A stretch of 64,000 nt of DNA from Rubinisphaera margarita (GTDB lineage: Bacteria > Planctomycetota > Planctomycetia > Planctomycetales > Planctomycetaceae): NCBI RefSeq assembly GCF_022267515.1, contig NZ_JAKFGB010000009.1, forward strand, positions 806,001 to 870,000, in the 5' to 3' direction. Numbering within the stretch: position 1 is the first letter of the stretch; each line of letters opens with the position of its first letter. The notes under the pieces are model-generated. The model saw nothing but the letters and a program-made list of their open reading frames with translations. It was not told the origin of the DNA and did no database searches. This document shows positions 45,723 through 59,756 of the stretch, piece by piece. The position numbers were made by a program, and so were the translations under genes.

Positions 45723-47959
45723 CCTACCTCTCCGATTTCTACGTCTGGGTTGCCGGACATTTGAACGTCCCGCCGGAAGCCGTCGAACAATGGCTCTGGG
45801 GAGGGCTCGTTCTCGGCTTCATCTTCTCGGCCGTCCATCTGCTGACGATGCTGGTCACCCGCTGGGGCGATCATCATGCGTCTTCGAAGTCGCTGCTGTT
45901 TTCGGTGCTGATCCATCTCAGTTCCGGCGTTGGCGTGATCGCGCTGGCCCCGGCTCCGGTCCGCGAGAAAGTCGTTCGTGATCTCGAGCCCATTCGGATC
46001 CAGGATGTCATCATTGCCGGCTCTCAGCAGACGCGAACCGATGCACCCGGCAATACGCCGATCTGGGAATCAGTCCCTTCGCTCAAGAACCCGATTCAGT
46101 CGAGAATGGAACGGGAAGAGTTTCGGACCACGCCCTCGGTGGCACCCGAACGTAAAGTCGACGAGCCGGTCACTTTGACACCGGAGATCCCGGAATTTCA
46201 GCCGATCACGAAACCGCAGCAGGAGCAGCCTGAACTGGCCATGGCGGCTCCCACACCCCGGGAAATGCCGGTTGCAACGATGCCAGAAATCGAATCGCCC
46301 GAAGTTCCTCCCATTCCGTCGCCGGATCCGCAGGGAACTGACGCCGATGCCCCGGATCGCACGCGGACTCAACTCCCGCGGAGCATGGTTCAGTCGGAAG
46401 ACATTCAGCGTCCGGAAGCGGGCGGCAGCGATCGCATCGCCACGACCTTCATGGAACAACAGCGGCTTCGCGTACCTGATATCGAGCGAGGCCCTCGTCC
46501 TGAGCTTCCCAATCAGGGCGATATCGCCGAGACCGTGGAACGCAGACAGACCCCTCAGCAGAGTGCTCCCGATGAGATTCTTTCCGGCGAGCAAATGGTG
46601 GCCGGTGAGGGAACCACGCAGCCGAACATGACCGAGAATCGAGTGCCGACGCGTTCCCAGCGAACCGGCGACGCTCCGCCCAATGAGATGACGACGCCAT
46701 CGCGAAACTCCGGACCACTTCCCGAAACCAGTCTCGATCCTGCTCCCGCCATGCCTGCTCCACGGCTGCCGGGTGAAGACGAGGTGCCGCGACTGGCCGA
46801 CCTGCCCGCTCCGAATTTCGATGCCGTCCGGCGTGATCAGTCGGCTGAGATTCCGGCGACGTATCGACTGCGCGATCTGGCCCGACGGAAGGAGATCGCC
46901 CGACAGTTCGGCGGTACCGATGCGTCCGAAGAAGCCGTCGAACGGGCTCTGGCCTGGCTGGCGAGTATTCAGGAGACCGACGGCTACTGGGATGGCTCGA
47001 AATGGGGCTCGGGAAAGATTGAAGTCGACGAGCAGGGCATCGATCGTCAGAAAGCCGGCGTTGAAGCCGACACGGGTTTAACCGCGCTCACGATTCTCGC
47101 GTTCCTGGGAGCCGGCTATACGCAGGAAGAAGGCAAGTACGCCGCCAACGTTTCCAAAGCGTTGCAATGGCTGATCAGTCAGCAGCGGGAAGATGGTTAC
47201 CTGGGCGGGAAAGCGACCCGATATGCCGGCATGTACTGTCACGGCATGGCGACCTACGCACTGGCCGAAGCATACGGCATGCAAAATGAACGCCGCGTGG
47301 ATGATGGACTCAGCCAGGCCGTGATGAAGGGCGTGCAGTTCACGATCGCCATGCAGAACGAGGATGATGGCGGCTGGCGTTATCTTCCCGAGTGGTCTGG
47401 AGATATGAGCATGTTTGGCTGGCAGTTAATGGCATTGAAGAGTGCCGAGATCGCCGGCGTTGCCATTCCCGAAGAGGCCCGCAATCGGATGATCAAGTTT
47501 CTGGTCGATCGCTCGCTGGGGGAACGCAAAGGGCTCGCAGCTTATCATCCAGAATACGGTCCTGAAATCACGCCGGCGATGACCGCCGAGTGTCTGTTCT
47601 GCAAACAGATGATGGGCATCCGTCGCAGCAATCCTGCCAGTCAGGAAGCCGCCGCGTATCTGCTCGCCGAGGGCAACGCCCCGAAAGCGATCGAGCCGAA
47701 CCTCTACTACTGGTACTACGGGACCCTGGCGATGTACCAGTTCGGCGGAGCGGAATGGGAGAAGTGGAACGAACTTGTACGTGGTCTGCTGATCGCCAAA
47801 CAGCGCAAGACCGGCGAACTGGCCGGCAGCTGGAATCCCGACGGCCCGTGGGGCGGCTACGGCGGCCGCGTGTATTCCACGGCTCTGGCAACGCTGTCCC
47901 TCGAAGTCTACTATCGCTTCCTGCCGCTGTATCGCATTGGCGATGCGGTCGAGGAGTAG
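45719..47959 (+). CDS. Membrane-anchored prenyltransferase/squalene oxidase-repeat protein
   Basis: A 746-residue protein from TTG 45719 (codon overlaps the exbD TGA; GAGGAGG six bases upstream). Two hydrophobic helices (~25-45, ~58-80) anchor it. Residues ~90-390 are a Pro/Glu/Arg-rich linker. Residues ~400-740 have repeats of the terpenoid-cyclase alpha/alpha toroid: EAVERALAWLASIQETDGYW, KALQWLISQQREDGYLGGKA, GVQFTIAMQNEDDGGWRYLP and GPWGGYGGRVYSTALATLSL. No DxDD protonation motif is obvious, so it may bind rather than cyclise. The gene is fused in operon with ExbD. Confidence 0.88.
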   Translation: MTYLSDFYVWVAGHLNVPPEAVEQWLWGGLVLGFIFSAVHLLTMLVTRWGDHHASSKSLLFSVLIHLSSGVGVIALAPAPVREKVVRDLEPIRIQDVIIAGSQQTRTDAPGNTPIWESVPSLKNPIQSRMEREEFRTTPSVAPERKVDEPVTLTPEIPEFQPITKPQQEQPELAMAAPTPREMPVATMPEIESPEVPPIPSPDPQGTDADAPDRTRTQLPRSMVQSEDIQRPEAGGSDRIATTFMEQQRLRVPDIERGPRPELPNQGDIAETVERRQTPQQSAPDEILSGEQMVAGEGTTQPNMTENRVPTRSQRTGDAPPNEMTTPSRNSGPLPETSLDPAPAMPAPRLPGEDEVPRLADLPAPNFDAVRRDQSAEIPATYRLRDLARRKEIARQFGGTDASEEAVERALAWLASIQETDGYWDGSKWGSGKIEVDEQGIDRQKAGVEADTGLTALTILAFLGAGYTQEEGKYAANVSKALQWLISQQREDGYLGGKATRYAGMYCHGMATYALAEAYGMQNERRVDDGLSQAVMKGVQFTIAMQNEDDGGWRYLPEWSGDMSMFGWQLMALKSAEIAGVAIPEEARNRMIKFLVDRSLGERKGLAAYHPEYGPEITPAMTAECLFCKQMMGIRRSNPASQEAAAYLLAEGNAPKAIEPNLYYWYYGTLAMYQFGGAEWEKWNELVRGLLIAKQRKTGELAGSWNPDGPWGGYGGRVYSTALATLSLEVYYRFLPLYRIGDAVEE

Positions 47960-47967
47960 GGGACCGT

Positions 47968-48912
47968 TTAACGTTCGCGCTTCAAAACAATCTTCTCTCC
48001 ATCCCAGATCTTCGCTGGGCCATCGGAAGGGAGCCTTTGAATGCTTTTGCCTTTGGGGATGTTGAGTCCACTCAGCTGGAATGTGTCTCCTGGAAGTGGG
48101 CCGTTGAGGGAGTGGATGACCAGACGGCCTTCTTCGCTCGCGAGCGTTTTGTTCCCTACGCTTTCCGTCGAAGTATAGCGAGTCGGGAACCATAGGCCGG
48201 ATCGCCCCCATTCTTCGACCTTCAATTCGAGGTTCTCCGTCAGGTCGAGTGGCTCAAAATAGCTGCGGACTTGAACCGGGGCGTAGCTGCAGGAAGGCGC
48301 GAACCAGAAATCGCACTGGACTCCGCTTTCGAGATCAAAGCTCACACGCAGGCAATCGATCTCGTTCACTGTTTCCTCGGCGATTTTTTTCTCATTGGCC
48401 GCCAGATCAAAGATTGTGCGTATGGGTATTCCGACACTGGCCCCGGAAGAATGAAAGCCGAGCGTTCTCAGATCGTAACGGGTGAGGGCTTCTTGCCAGT
48501 CGGGAACCGTTCGGCGGGGATCACTGTCGAAGTTGATCGCCCGTTGACCCGAGCCAAGCATGTTGCAGAAGCAGATGGAGCGCGTTCGCGTATAAACGTT
48601 TCGCTCCCAGAACGTATCCTTCGTCAGTCCTGGAAAGCGGCGGGCCTGCGTGTATGGGTAACGCAGATCGACCCGGAGTTGTTCGCCGTGCAGATAGTAG
48701 TGGCCCAGGTTCGTGCGGCCTTCTTCCGCAGTTTCTCCGTAATTGAAAGCAACTTCGATCTCGTAGTCCGTGATTGCCAGGCGATTCTGGATCGCACGAT
48801 TAATGACCTCGTCTGCCGTCGGTTCTTCCGCACTCAGGATGCCTCCTGAAGTCGCGAGGATAAACAGTCCGGCGAGAACTCTGAAGAAGCTGAAAACACG
48901 AAACGTGTGCAT
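47968..48912 (-). CDS. Secreted protein of unknown function, LolA-like fold likely
   Basis: A 314-residue protein. The signal peptide (~1-28) ends near GGILSAEE. The body (DEVINRAIQNRLAITDYEIE, YYLHGEQLRVDLRY, VNEIDCLRVSFDLESGVQCD, FPTRYTSTESVGNKTLASEE) is a series of beta strands resembling outer-membrane lipoprotein-sorting proteins. It converges on the squalene-repeat gene with only 8 bp between stops. Function unknown. Confidence 0.78.
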   Translation of the reverse strand: MHTFRVFSFFRVLAGLFILATSGGILSAEEPTADEVINRAIQNRLAITDYEIEVAFNYGETAEEGRTNLGHYYLHGEQLRVDLRYPYTQARRFPGLTKDTFWERNVYTRTRSICFCNMLGSGQRAINFDSDPRRTVPDWQEALTRYDLRTLGFHSSGASVGIPIRTIFDLAANEKKIAEETVNEIDCLRVSFDLESGVQCDFWFAPSCSYAPVQVRSYFEPLDLTENLELKVEEWGRSGLWFPTRYTSTESVGNKTLASEEGRLVIHSLNGPLPGDTFQLSGLNIPKGKSIQRLPSDGPAKIWDGEKIVLKRER

Positions 48913-49146
48913 GGAGAAACCTGCTCCTGGGGAATCCGATGGCGAAGTGTCATGGCGTTCAGTGCGAAAAGGGTATTACAGCAGGTCGGTCGACGTCGAT
49001 GCGAATTTTGTCTCCGGCCGGACGTGCGGGAAATGATCCGTTTCGAATATCGGCTCGGACGCTATTTTTAAGGGCTCGATTCTGTCACAATTCCTGCGAC
49101 GATTCTGGTCAATTGGATACAAAATACCCCTTCAGGTTGAGGACAA

Positions 49147-49536
49147 ATGGCAAAGCAACTTATTTCCAGTGGTTCGGCATGGGAAGGCAAGATTGGTTAT
49201 TCGCGGGCAGTGCGGATCGGGAATCTGGTGCACGTTTCCGGAACCACGGCGACCAACGAAAAGGGCGATGTCGTCGGAATCGGCGAACCAGCCGAGCAGG
49301 CGGAATACATTCTTCAGAAGATCGAAGCAGCTCTGAAGGATGCCGGGGCTTCGATGAACGATGTCGTGCGGACGCGGATGTATGTCACGCGGATTGATGA
49401 CTGGGAATCGATCGCGCTCGCCCACGGCAAGTACTTCGGTGAGATCCGCCCGGCGACCACGATTGTCGAAGTCAGCCGACTGATTAATGCCAATCACCTG
49501 GTCGAGATTGAAGCCGAGGCTATCGTCGAAGGCTGA
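49147..49536 (+). CDS. RidA/Rid family protein lacking the catalytic Arg
   Basis: A 129-residue trimer-forming protein: YSRAVRIGNLVHVSGTTATN, QAEYILQKIEAALKDAGASM, DVVRTRMYVTRIDDWESIAL and RPATTIVEVSRL. In RidA the substrate Arg is in PARS at the last motif; here that position is Thr (PATT). It therefore belongs to a Rid subfamily without the imine deaminase Arg, and its activity is uncertain. A bidirectional terminator follows. Confidence 0.9.
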   Translation: MAKQLISSGSAWEGKIGYSRAVRIGNLVHVSGTTATNEKGDVVGIGEPAEQAEYILQKIEAALKDAGASMNDVVRTRMYVTRIDDWESIALAHGKYFGEIRPATTIVEVSRLINANHLVEIEAEAIVEG

Positions 49537-49560
49537 GACAGGCACACGGCAGACGCAGCG

Positions 49561-49595
49561 AGAAAGGCGGCTCGAATTGATCGAGCCGCCTTTCT
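49561..49595. terminator. Bidirectional terminator between Rid and lipoprotein genes
   Basis: AGAAAGGCGGCTCGA and TCGAGCCGCCTTTCT are perfect 15-bp arms around a 5-base loop, with A/T-rich stem bases. It lies between converging genes. Confidence 0.85.
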
Positions 49596-49608
49596 CGCGT
49601 GAGGAGGG

Positions 49609-50025
49609 TCAGGTCTTGCTATCGGAAATGAGATTGAAATCGGGAGGAGCAGCGTCGGGGCCGACCGAGTACTTCAGCTCGCTGCGGGAGTTGTACTTTG
49701 CCGGGATGTACATCTCGCCGATCGGAGCCGGTTCGCCATTGCTGTGGTCAAACTTTCCGGGAATCGGCCGCGAGGCGATGATCTCGACGCGCATTTCGCC
49801 GGGAAGAGTTTCGATATTGAACGCCCCGTTCGTGATCGGGCCGCTGTAAACCCGTCCTTCGCCGTCGAGCATCCGGAATGTGATGCGACCTTCTTTCAGC
49901 GGAGCTCCTTCCCAATGGACGGATCCGGATGTTTCAAACATCTCGGGCCCAGTGGCGGAGCTGCAGCCAGTCAGTCCCGTCACCACTGTGACGGCAAACA
50001 GCAGCAGTGTCATTGGAGTTTTCAC
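49609..50025 (-). CDS. Small lipoprotein, companion of the DUF1559 gene
   Basis: A 138-residue protein. Lipobox LTGC is at ~18-21 (MKTPMTLLLFAVTVVTGLTG C). The mature domain (SGSVHWEGAPLKEGRITFRM, GAFNIETLPGEMRVEIIASR) is a carboxypeptidase-regulatory-like beta sandwich. Such lipoproteins commonly follow DUF1559 genes in planctomycetes, as here with a 162-bp gap. Confidence 0.85.
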   Translation of the reverse strand: MKTPMTLLLFAVTVVTGLTGCSSATGPEMFETSGSVHWEGAPLKEGRITFRMLDGEGRVYSGPITNGAFNIETLPGEMRVEIIASRPIPGKFDHSNGEPAPIGEMYIPAKYNSRSELKYSVGPDAAPPDFNLISDSKT

Positions 50026-50187
50026 GGTCAGTCTTCCTGAGTGCGGGAATGAGCGGACAGGTGGGATTGGAGCAGGAACCTGCCGTTTAGAGCAGTTTAT
50101 TTTTGGTGTAACCGTTCGGTCCGCGAAAGATGCAGCGTTTCAGGCGATTCAACGCTCACGCGCGGACTTACTGTAGAGCGATCTGCT

Positions 50188-51144
50188 CTAGAACTCGCCG
50201 AGTACTTCTCCGTCCTGAATCTGTCCCAGGTAACGGAAGGTAAGGCGATCGATGTTCTCGGAGATGAACCGGGTCGATCCATCGGCCAGCGCGAATTGAG
50301 CCCCTCCCTGATGATGACTGCGGGCGAAGTTGTAGCGTCCGCTGAGACCATCGGCGTTCCCGTTTTCACACGGAGCATTGGGGAAGGTCGTGGACTTGCA
50401 GGAGTAGACCCGGTCGGGAACGGTGGTATTCGGCGTCTCTGCGGTCGAGAATCCGAAGGAACCGTGAGGGGCTCCTCCCCAGTAGCCTCCAAGGCCGCCC
50501 CAGCTTCCGCCGGTCGAGCCGCGAATGATGCCTTCGCCCAACATCAGGGTGTTGGATGTTCCATCGCGGACGTCGCGAAATTTGGTCGACGAACTCTGGT
50601 AGAACAGCCCCGTCGTCTTGCTTCCGGTCAGTCCGATCGGAATGCCGTTTGAGTCGACGTCGCCGCCCGCGCAAACGACGTAGTTGCCCTGGAATCCGTT
50701 GTCGTTCCCGCAACCGCCGGTCGCGGGCCCCGAAGGATCGGACGGGCACATATAAACGTCGACCGGCGTCCCGGCCAGCGACTTGGGAATGTAGAAGACA
50801 TACTCGGTGGTATCAGCTTCGTAGATGTCTGAAAGGGCTCCCTGTTCAATGAATGGCAACAGCCGCTGGAAGAAACATTCACGACGATGAGTCGCTCCGG
50901 AAACTTCGCGCTGCCAGCCATAAGGGAAGACCGAATGGGCATCGTGGTAATTGTGCATCGCCAGGGCGAGCTGCTTGAGGTTGTTCTTGCAGGAGGATCT
51001 GCGGGCCGCTTCGCGAGCCTGTTGCACGGCCGGAAGGAGCAGGGCAACAAGAATGGCGATAATCGCGATCACTACCAGTAGTTCAATAAGAGTGAAGGCC
51101 TGGCGGCGGAGGCGGGCGGGGAGCAGGGTCATCTCAACGTGCAT
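50188..51144 (-). CDS. DUF1559 domain pseudopilin-like protein
   Basis: A 318-residue protein. The type IV prepilin signal is RRQAFTLIELLVVIAIIAIL (cleavage before Phe, Glu at +5), followed by VALLLPAVQQAREAARRSSC. The family motifs KNNLKQLALAMHNYHDAHSV, FPYGW, DGTSNTLMLGEGI and FARSHHQGGAQFALADGS are all present. DUF1559 proteins are highly expanded in planctomycetes and have been linked to surface or secretion machinery. AGGAA is 6 bases before ATG. The 307 bp upstream (51145-51451) hold no other feature I recognise. Confidence 0.95.
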   Translation of the reverse strand: MHVEMTLLPARLRRQAFTLIELLVVIAIIAILVALLLPAVQQAREAARRSSCKNNLKQLALAMHNYHDAHSVFPYGWQREVSGATHRRECFFQRLLPFIEQGALSDIYEADTTEYVFYIPKSLAGTPVDVYMCPSDPSGPATGGCGNDNGFQGNYVVCAGGDVDSNGIPIGLTGSKTTGLFYQSSSTKFRDVRDGTSNTLMLGEGIIRGSTGGSWGGLGGYWGGAPHGSFGFSTAETPNTTVPDRVYSCKSTTFPNAPCENGNADGLSGRYNFARSHHQGGAQFALADGSTRFISENIDRLTFRYLGQIQDGEVLGEF

Positions 51145-51451
51145 AATGAATTCCTGGAATAATGTGTTGAGGTGGGATCTCAGTCGCGGAGAAGCGAGGT
51201 GTGATCTTCAGTGAACGCAGTGGATGACTGAGAAGGCACATCGCGTGCCAACCTGAGGCGGCTCAGTCGCGTTCCGGAAACGGGGCTGCTCAGGTCCCTG
51301 ATTTCCAAGACTATTACGGCATCGTGGCGCAAATGCCTTCTGGATAAGAGCAAGACTTGCCGATGCGTTGGCCCTTCAGATGAGAATCAAACAGGCAGCG
51401 ATCGCGCAGCAGACGGGCAAGCGTAAACGGTGTTCAGCACGGTAGATCCGT

Positions 51452-53236
<1,785 letters not shown>

Positions 53237-53486
53237 GGAAGGAAACTGGCCAGGTGAACGAAGGAGGATATGGAGCGTGTGGAATCCTATCTCGAACGCT
53301 GGACGCCGTCATCAGCATCCAGCGGGGAATTGGCAGGAAATCTCAACAAAGGCGGAGGTTGAGACCGCTTCGAGATCCGGGAGTGTCGGGTTCGTAGGAG
53401 CCGTCGATCGCGAGATCACACTGCTGGGCAGGCCGGGCCAGCCCGCGGTGACACCCCTCCGTGCAGACCCTGAAGAAGGGCCTCTT

Positions 53487-53975
53487 TTAGTGGTCGTCTT
53501 CTTTGTGCGGTCCCATCTGCGACATGAGGTAATTCTGGATCCCAATTTTTTCGATCAGTTCGAGCTGGGATTCGAGCCAGTCGACGTGTTCTTCGGACTG
53601 GACGAGAATCCTGTCGAGCAGATCGCGGGTGCCGGGATCGTTTTCCTCGTGGCAGAGCTGAATGGCGTCGCGATACGCGTTGACGCCCTTCGTTTCCAGA
53701 GCGAGGTCGTACTCAAACTGGGTTTTGACGTCGTCCCCGACCCGAATGACATCGTAACGGGCGATCTCGGGCACACCTTCCAGGAACAGGATTCGATCGA
53801 TCAGCCACTCGGCGTGCTTCATTTCGCCGATCGATTCCTGGTAGTGCTTAGCGCCGAGGATGTGCAGAGCCCAGTTCTGACACATTTTAGCCTGAATGAA
53901 ATACTGGTTGATGGCGGTCAGTTCGATGGTCAAACCGGCATTCAGGGCTTCGATAACCTTGGGGCTCCCCTTCAT
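53487..53975 (-). CDS. bfr: Bacterioferritin
   Basis: A 162-residue ferritin from ATG 53975 (GAGGAG six bases upstream; a GTG lies one codon earlier). MKGSPKVIEALNAGLTIELT starts the family. Ferroxidase ligands E18, E51, H54, E94 and H130 are present, and M52 is the haem ligand. The last ligand, E127 in other bacterioferritins, is Ser here (QSEEH), so iron oxidation may be altered. It stores iron as a 24-mer. It is monocistronic; a Fur-type box was not recognised. Confidence 0.93.
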   Translation of the reverse strand: MKGSPKVIEALNAGLTIELTAINQYFIQAKMCQNWALHILGAKHYQESIGEMKHAEWLIDRILFLEGVPEIARYDVIRVGDDVKTQFEYDLALETKGVNAYRDAIQLCHEENDPGTRDLLDRILVQSEEHVDWLESQLELIEKIGIQNYLMSQMGPHKEDDH

Positions 53976-54367
53976 CACTCACTCCTCGATCGTTGAAAAA
54001 TTCCTGTGAACAGTCCCTGATTGTAAAGCAATGACGGGCCCTCGCCAACCGTCGGAAACTTCTGGCGAAGTCGCGAAAGCCTATAAAACAGGGATTGAGA
54101 ACCGGTCTCAGGGCAAACTTAATGTAATGTTTGCAACGGAAACGAGATTTCCAAAATTCTCTTCACCGCCGGAGTCCCTTCCGATACAGTCCCGGTCCTG
54201 CACGACAGGCACAACATCCTTTCCGCCTGTCGACCCAATCAAAACCGAAACGATTCCGTTCGTCCCTGAACGGTCCGATTCTCCCCTCCCTGAACCTCAC
54301 ATCCAACTGCCCATCTTCTAGTTGATGCACGCCTCAGTCTGCATCGATGGCGAAGGAGTTCCTCCCC
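53976..54367. other. Divergent intergenic region bfr/ompA
   Basis: 392 bp with a TAATGT-type -10 candidate near 54120; no repeat or gene recognised. The ompA-like gene's AAGGAG RBS is at 54352. Confidence 0.4.
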
Positions 54368-55210
<843 letters not shown>

Positions 55211-55222
55211 CGGACCGAAACG

Positions 55223-55263
55223 AAAAAAGGCGTCGCGAGTGATCACTCGCGACGCCTTTTTTT
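55223..55263. terminator. Bidirectional terminator between ompA-like and hypothetical genes
   Basis: A 28-bp perfect palindrome GGCGTCGCGAGTGA/TCACTCGCGACGCC with A6 before and T7 after it; works on both strands. Confidence 0.93.
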
Positions 55264-55280
55264 ATGACTGATCGGTCAGC

Positions 55281-58146
<2,866 letters not shown>

Positions 58147-58150
58147 GAGA

Positions 58151-59086
58151 CTACTCTTCGCTTGTTTCGCTTGCGGTTTCAGATTCGTTGATGCGGTGAT
58201 ATACGCGGTTGCTCAGTTCGACGAGCGTCTGCGGCTGGAGTTCTTCGGCTCGCGTTTTCTCGCCGAGCTCCATTTCGGTCATGATGTCGTCGATGACCTG
58301 TTTGTCGATCTGCTTGCGGTACATGCCGACCAGGACACTTCGCAGCATCTTTCGCCGTTGGTGGAACAGCCGGCGAACGAAGTCCTGCAGAAACGGCCGA
58401 TTTGCGATCTGAGCCCGTCCTTTCGGATTGGGGACCAGCTTCATGACCGCTGAGTTCACCTTCGGTCGTGGCCAGAACACCGACGGAGGCAGCTTGTTCA
58501 GCAACTTCACGTAGCACTGCGACTGTAGCCAGACCGACAGGGCTCCGTAGGTGCTTTTCCCCGGCCGAGCCTGCATTCTCAGGCCGAGCTCGAGCTGAAT
58601 GGTGACAATCATTCGCTCCCACGGAATATCTGTCGCGACCAGGTTGGACACGACCGGCGTGGCGATGTTGTATGGCAAATTGGCCACGAGTTTGAGCCGC
58701 CGGGACGGATCGACCGCCAGTTGCTTCTCGATTTCCGCCAGCACTTCGGGGGCGAAACGGTTCTTGTTGTGCAATGCGTCCTGCCGCATCAGCGTCAGAT
58801 TGGGGCGATCCCCCAGCTGAGCCGACGCCAGAGCGTGCATGTTTCGGTCGAGCTCGACTGAGATCACATGAGCGGCGTATTCGGCCATGAAAGCGGTCAT
58901 GCCGCCCGTGCCGGTGCCGACTTCAAGGATGACATCTTTCGGGCCAATTCTGGCCTCGCGAACGATGAAGTCGATGATGTTGAGATCGATCAGATAATTC
59001 TGACCGAGGTCCGTGCGAGGATTGATCCCGAACTGAGAGAGCAGGTCCTGCAGGTGTGTCTTGGTCTGGCGGAGAGCCTCGGTCAT
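58151..59086 (-). CDS. rsmA: 16S rRNA dimethyladenosine transferase
   Basis: A 311-residue methyltransferase that dimethylates two adenines near the 3' end of 16S rRNA. SAM-binding motif I is LEVGTGTGGMTAFM, the target-base motif is NLPYNIATPVVSNL, and an RQ-rich C-terminal domain (FHQRRKMLRSVLVGMYRKQI) follows. It starts MTEALRQTKTHLQDLLSQFG. It is first gene of an operon rsmA-guaB-hypothetical, and its promoter lies in the 670-bp gap shared with the retron ncRNA. Confidence 0.96.
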   Translation of the reverse strand: MTEALRQTKTHLQDLLSQFGINPRTDLGQNYLIDLNIIDFIVREARIGPKDVILEVGTGTGGMTAFMAEYAAHVISVELDRNMHALASAQLGDRPNLTLMRQDALHNKNRFAPEVLAEIEKQLAVDPSRRLKLVANLPYNIATPVVSNLVATDIPWERMIVTIQLELGLRMQARPGKSTYGALSVWLQSQCYVKLLNKLPPSVFWPRPKVNSAVMKLVPNPKGRAQIANRPFLQDFVRRLFHQRRKMLRSVLVGMYRKQIDKQVIDDIMTEMELGEKTRAEELQPQTLVELSNRVYHRINESETASETSEE

Positions 59087-59353
59087 ATAAGCGTCTGTAA
59101 ATCAATGTGCGGGGCGGATATGTGGCCAATGATTTACTCAAGAATCATACGCGGCAAGGGGCGAAAACGGTAGGCATCTGGAGGAAGCTTTCGTCGAATT
59201 GACGGGGATTGACGAATCCATCGGAGCGGGCTTGTGGGCCGCGACGGCAATAGGGACCGAGGTGAAGCGACTTTAAATCGGGCAATGTTCATCAATTGAC
59301 CACCTGAAAACCGTGGTGATATGACTTTTTTAGAACCGGTCATGTAACTTGTG

Positions 59354-59384
59354 TTGACGGTTCCTTAGTGAAACCCATTAGAAT
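59354..59384 (+). promoter_or_regulatory. Promoter of the retron non-coding RNA
   Basis: TTGACG (59354-59359) and TAGAAT (59379-59384) match -35/-10 consensus in 5 of 6 positions each; spacing 19 (TTAGAA gives 18). Predicted start near 59391 is one base before the a1 arm. Confidence 0.6.
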
Positions 59385-59391
59385 GCACGGC

Positions 59392-59415
59392 GATCACAGT
59401 ACGGCGATCGCATAA
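59392..59415 (+). repeat. Retron a1 arm
   Basis: 14-base perfect complement of a2, plus CGCATAA that pairs with TTATACG after a 3/1-base internal loop. It sits just upstream of the AAGC whose G is the predicted branch base. Confidence 0.85.
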
Positions 59416-59486
59416 GCTCGGCTTGCAGGCAACTGCAGGCGCTGTGGGGTTACCCCATGGTCGATTGATTGTTGACTTTACGATTG

Positions 59487-59530
59487 GAATGAAAAGGCGG
59501 CTTGGGCTTTCAAGCCACCCGTTTTCATTC
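59487..59530 (+). other. msd hairpin of the retron (template for msDNA)
   Basis: GAATGAAAA (59487-59495) pairs with TTTTCATTC (59522-59530); GG with CC inside, then GGCTTG (59199-region numbering 59499-59504) with CAAGCC (59511-59516) around a GGCTTT loop. About 17 pairs in total, interrupted by a small asymmetric bulge. Confidence 0.8.
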
Positions 59531-59543
59531 GCGACAGGATCGG

Positions 59544-59565
59544 TTATACGAGCCGTACTGTGATC
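59544..59565 (+). repeat. Retron a2 arm, followed by a T run
   Basis: TTATACG plus GCCGTACTGTGATC, complementary to a1. TCTTTTTT follows (six T at 59568-59573) and could end the short transcript. Confidence 0.85.
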
Positions 59566-59756
59566 TCTTTTTTCGAGTCCCTCTGGCAGGAATCGTTTCC
59601 GGGTCTCTCGCCACGTGATTCGTGCGGGGGCTCTCACTGTCCATTGTTCTCATTGTCTGAAACAGCGCGATTTCTCGCACGTTCCTGTTATCATCGGGAC
59701 CTGTCCAGCTTCGCATCATTCAACAGTTGCCTCCCATCCAGCGATGATCGACCCAA

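Larger units (their letters stand above)
59391..59573 (+). ncRNA. msr-msd: Retron msr-msd non-coding RNA
   Basis: Order: a1 arm (59392-59415), GC with candidate priming G at 59416, msr hairpin 1 GCTTGCAG/CTGCAGGC with a GCAA loop (59421-59440), msr hairpin 2 TGGGG/CCCCA (59445-59457), a 29-base linker, msd hairpin (59487-59530), a 13-base spacer and a2 (59544-59565) followed by T6. a1 GATCACAGTACGGC is the exact complement of a2 GCCGTACTGTGATC; after a small internal loop CGCATAA pairs with TTATACG with one mismatch. This is the general retron layout with a1/a2 closing the transcript. The reverse transcriptase gene follows 191 bp after a2. Boundaries are predicted, not mapped. Confidence 0.85.

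Noticed and set aside
59392..59573. Reading the a1/a2 inverted repeat as only a transcription terminator
   Set aside because: The arms are 146 bases apart with ordered hairpins between them and a promoter directly before a1; an ordinary terminator has a short loop.
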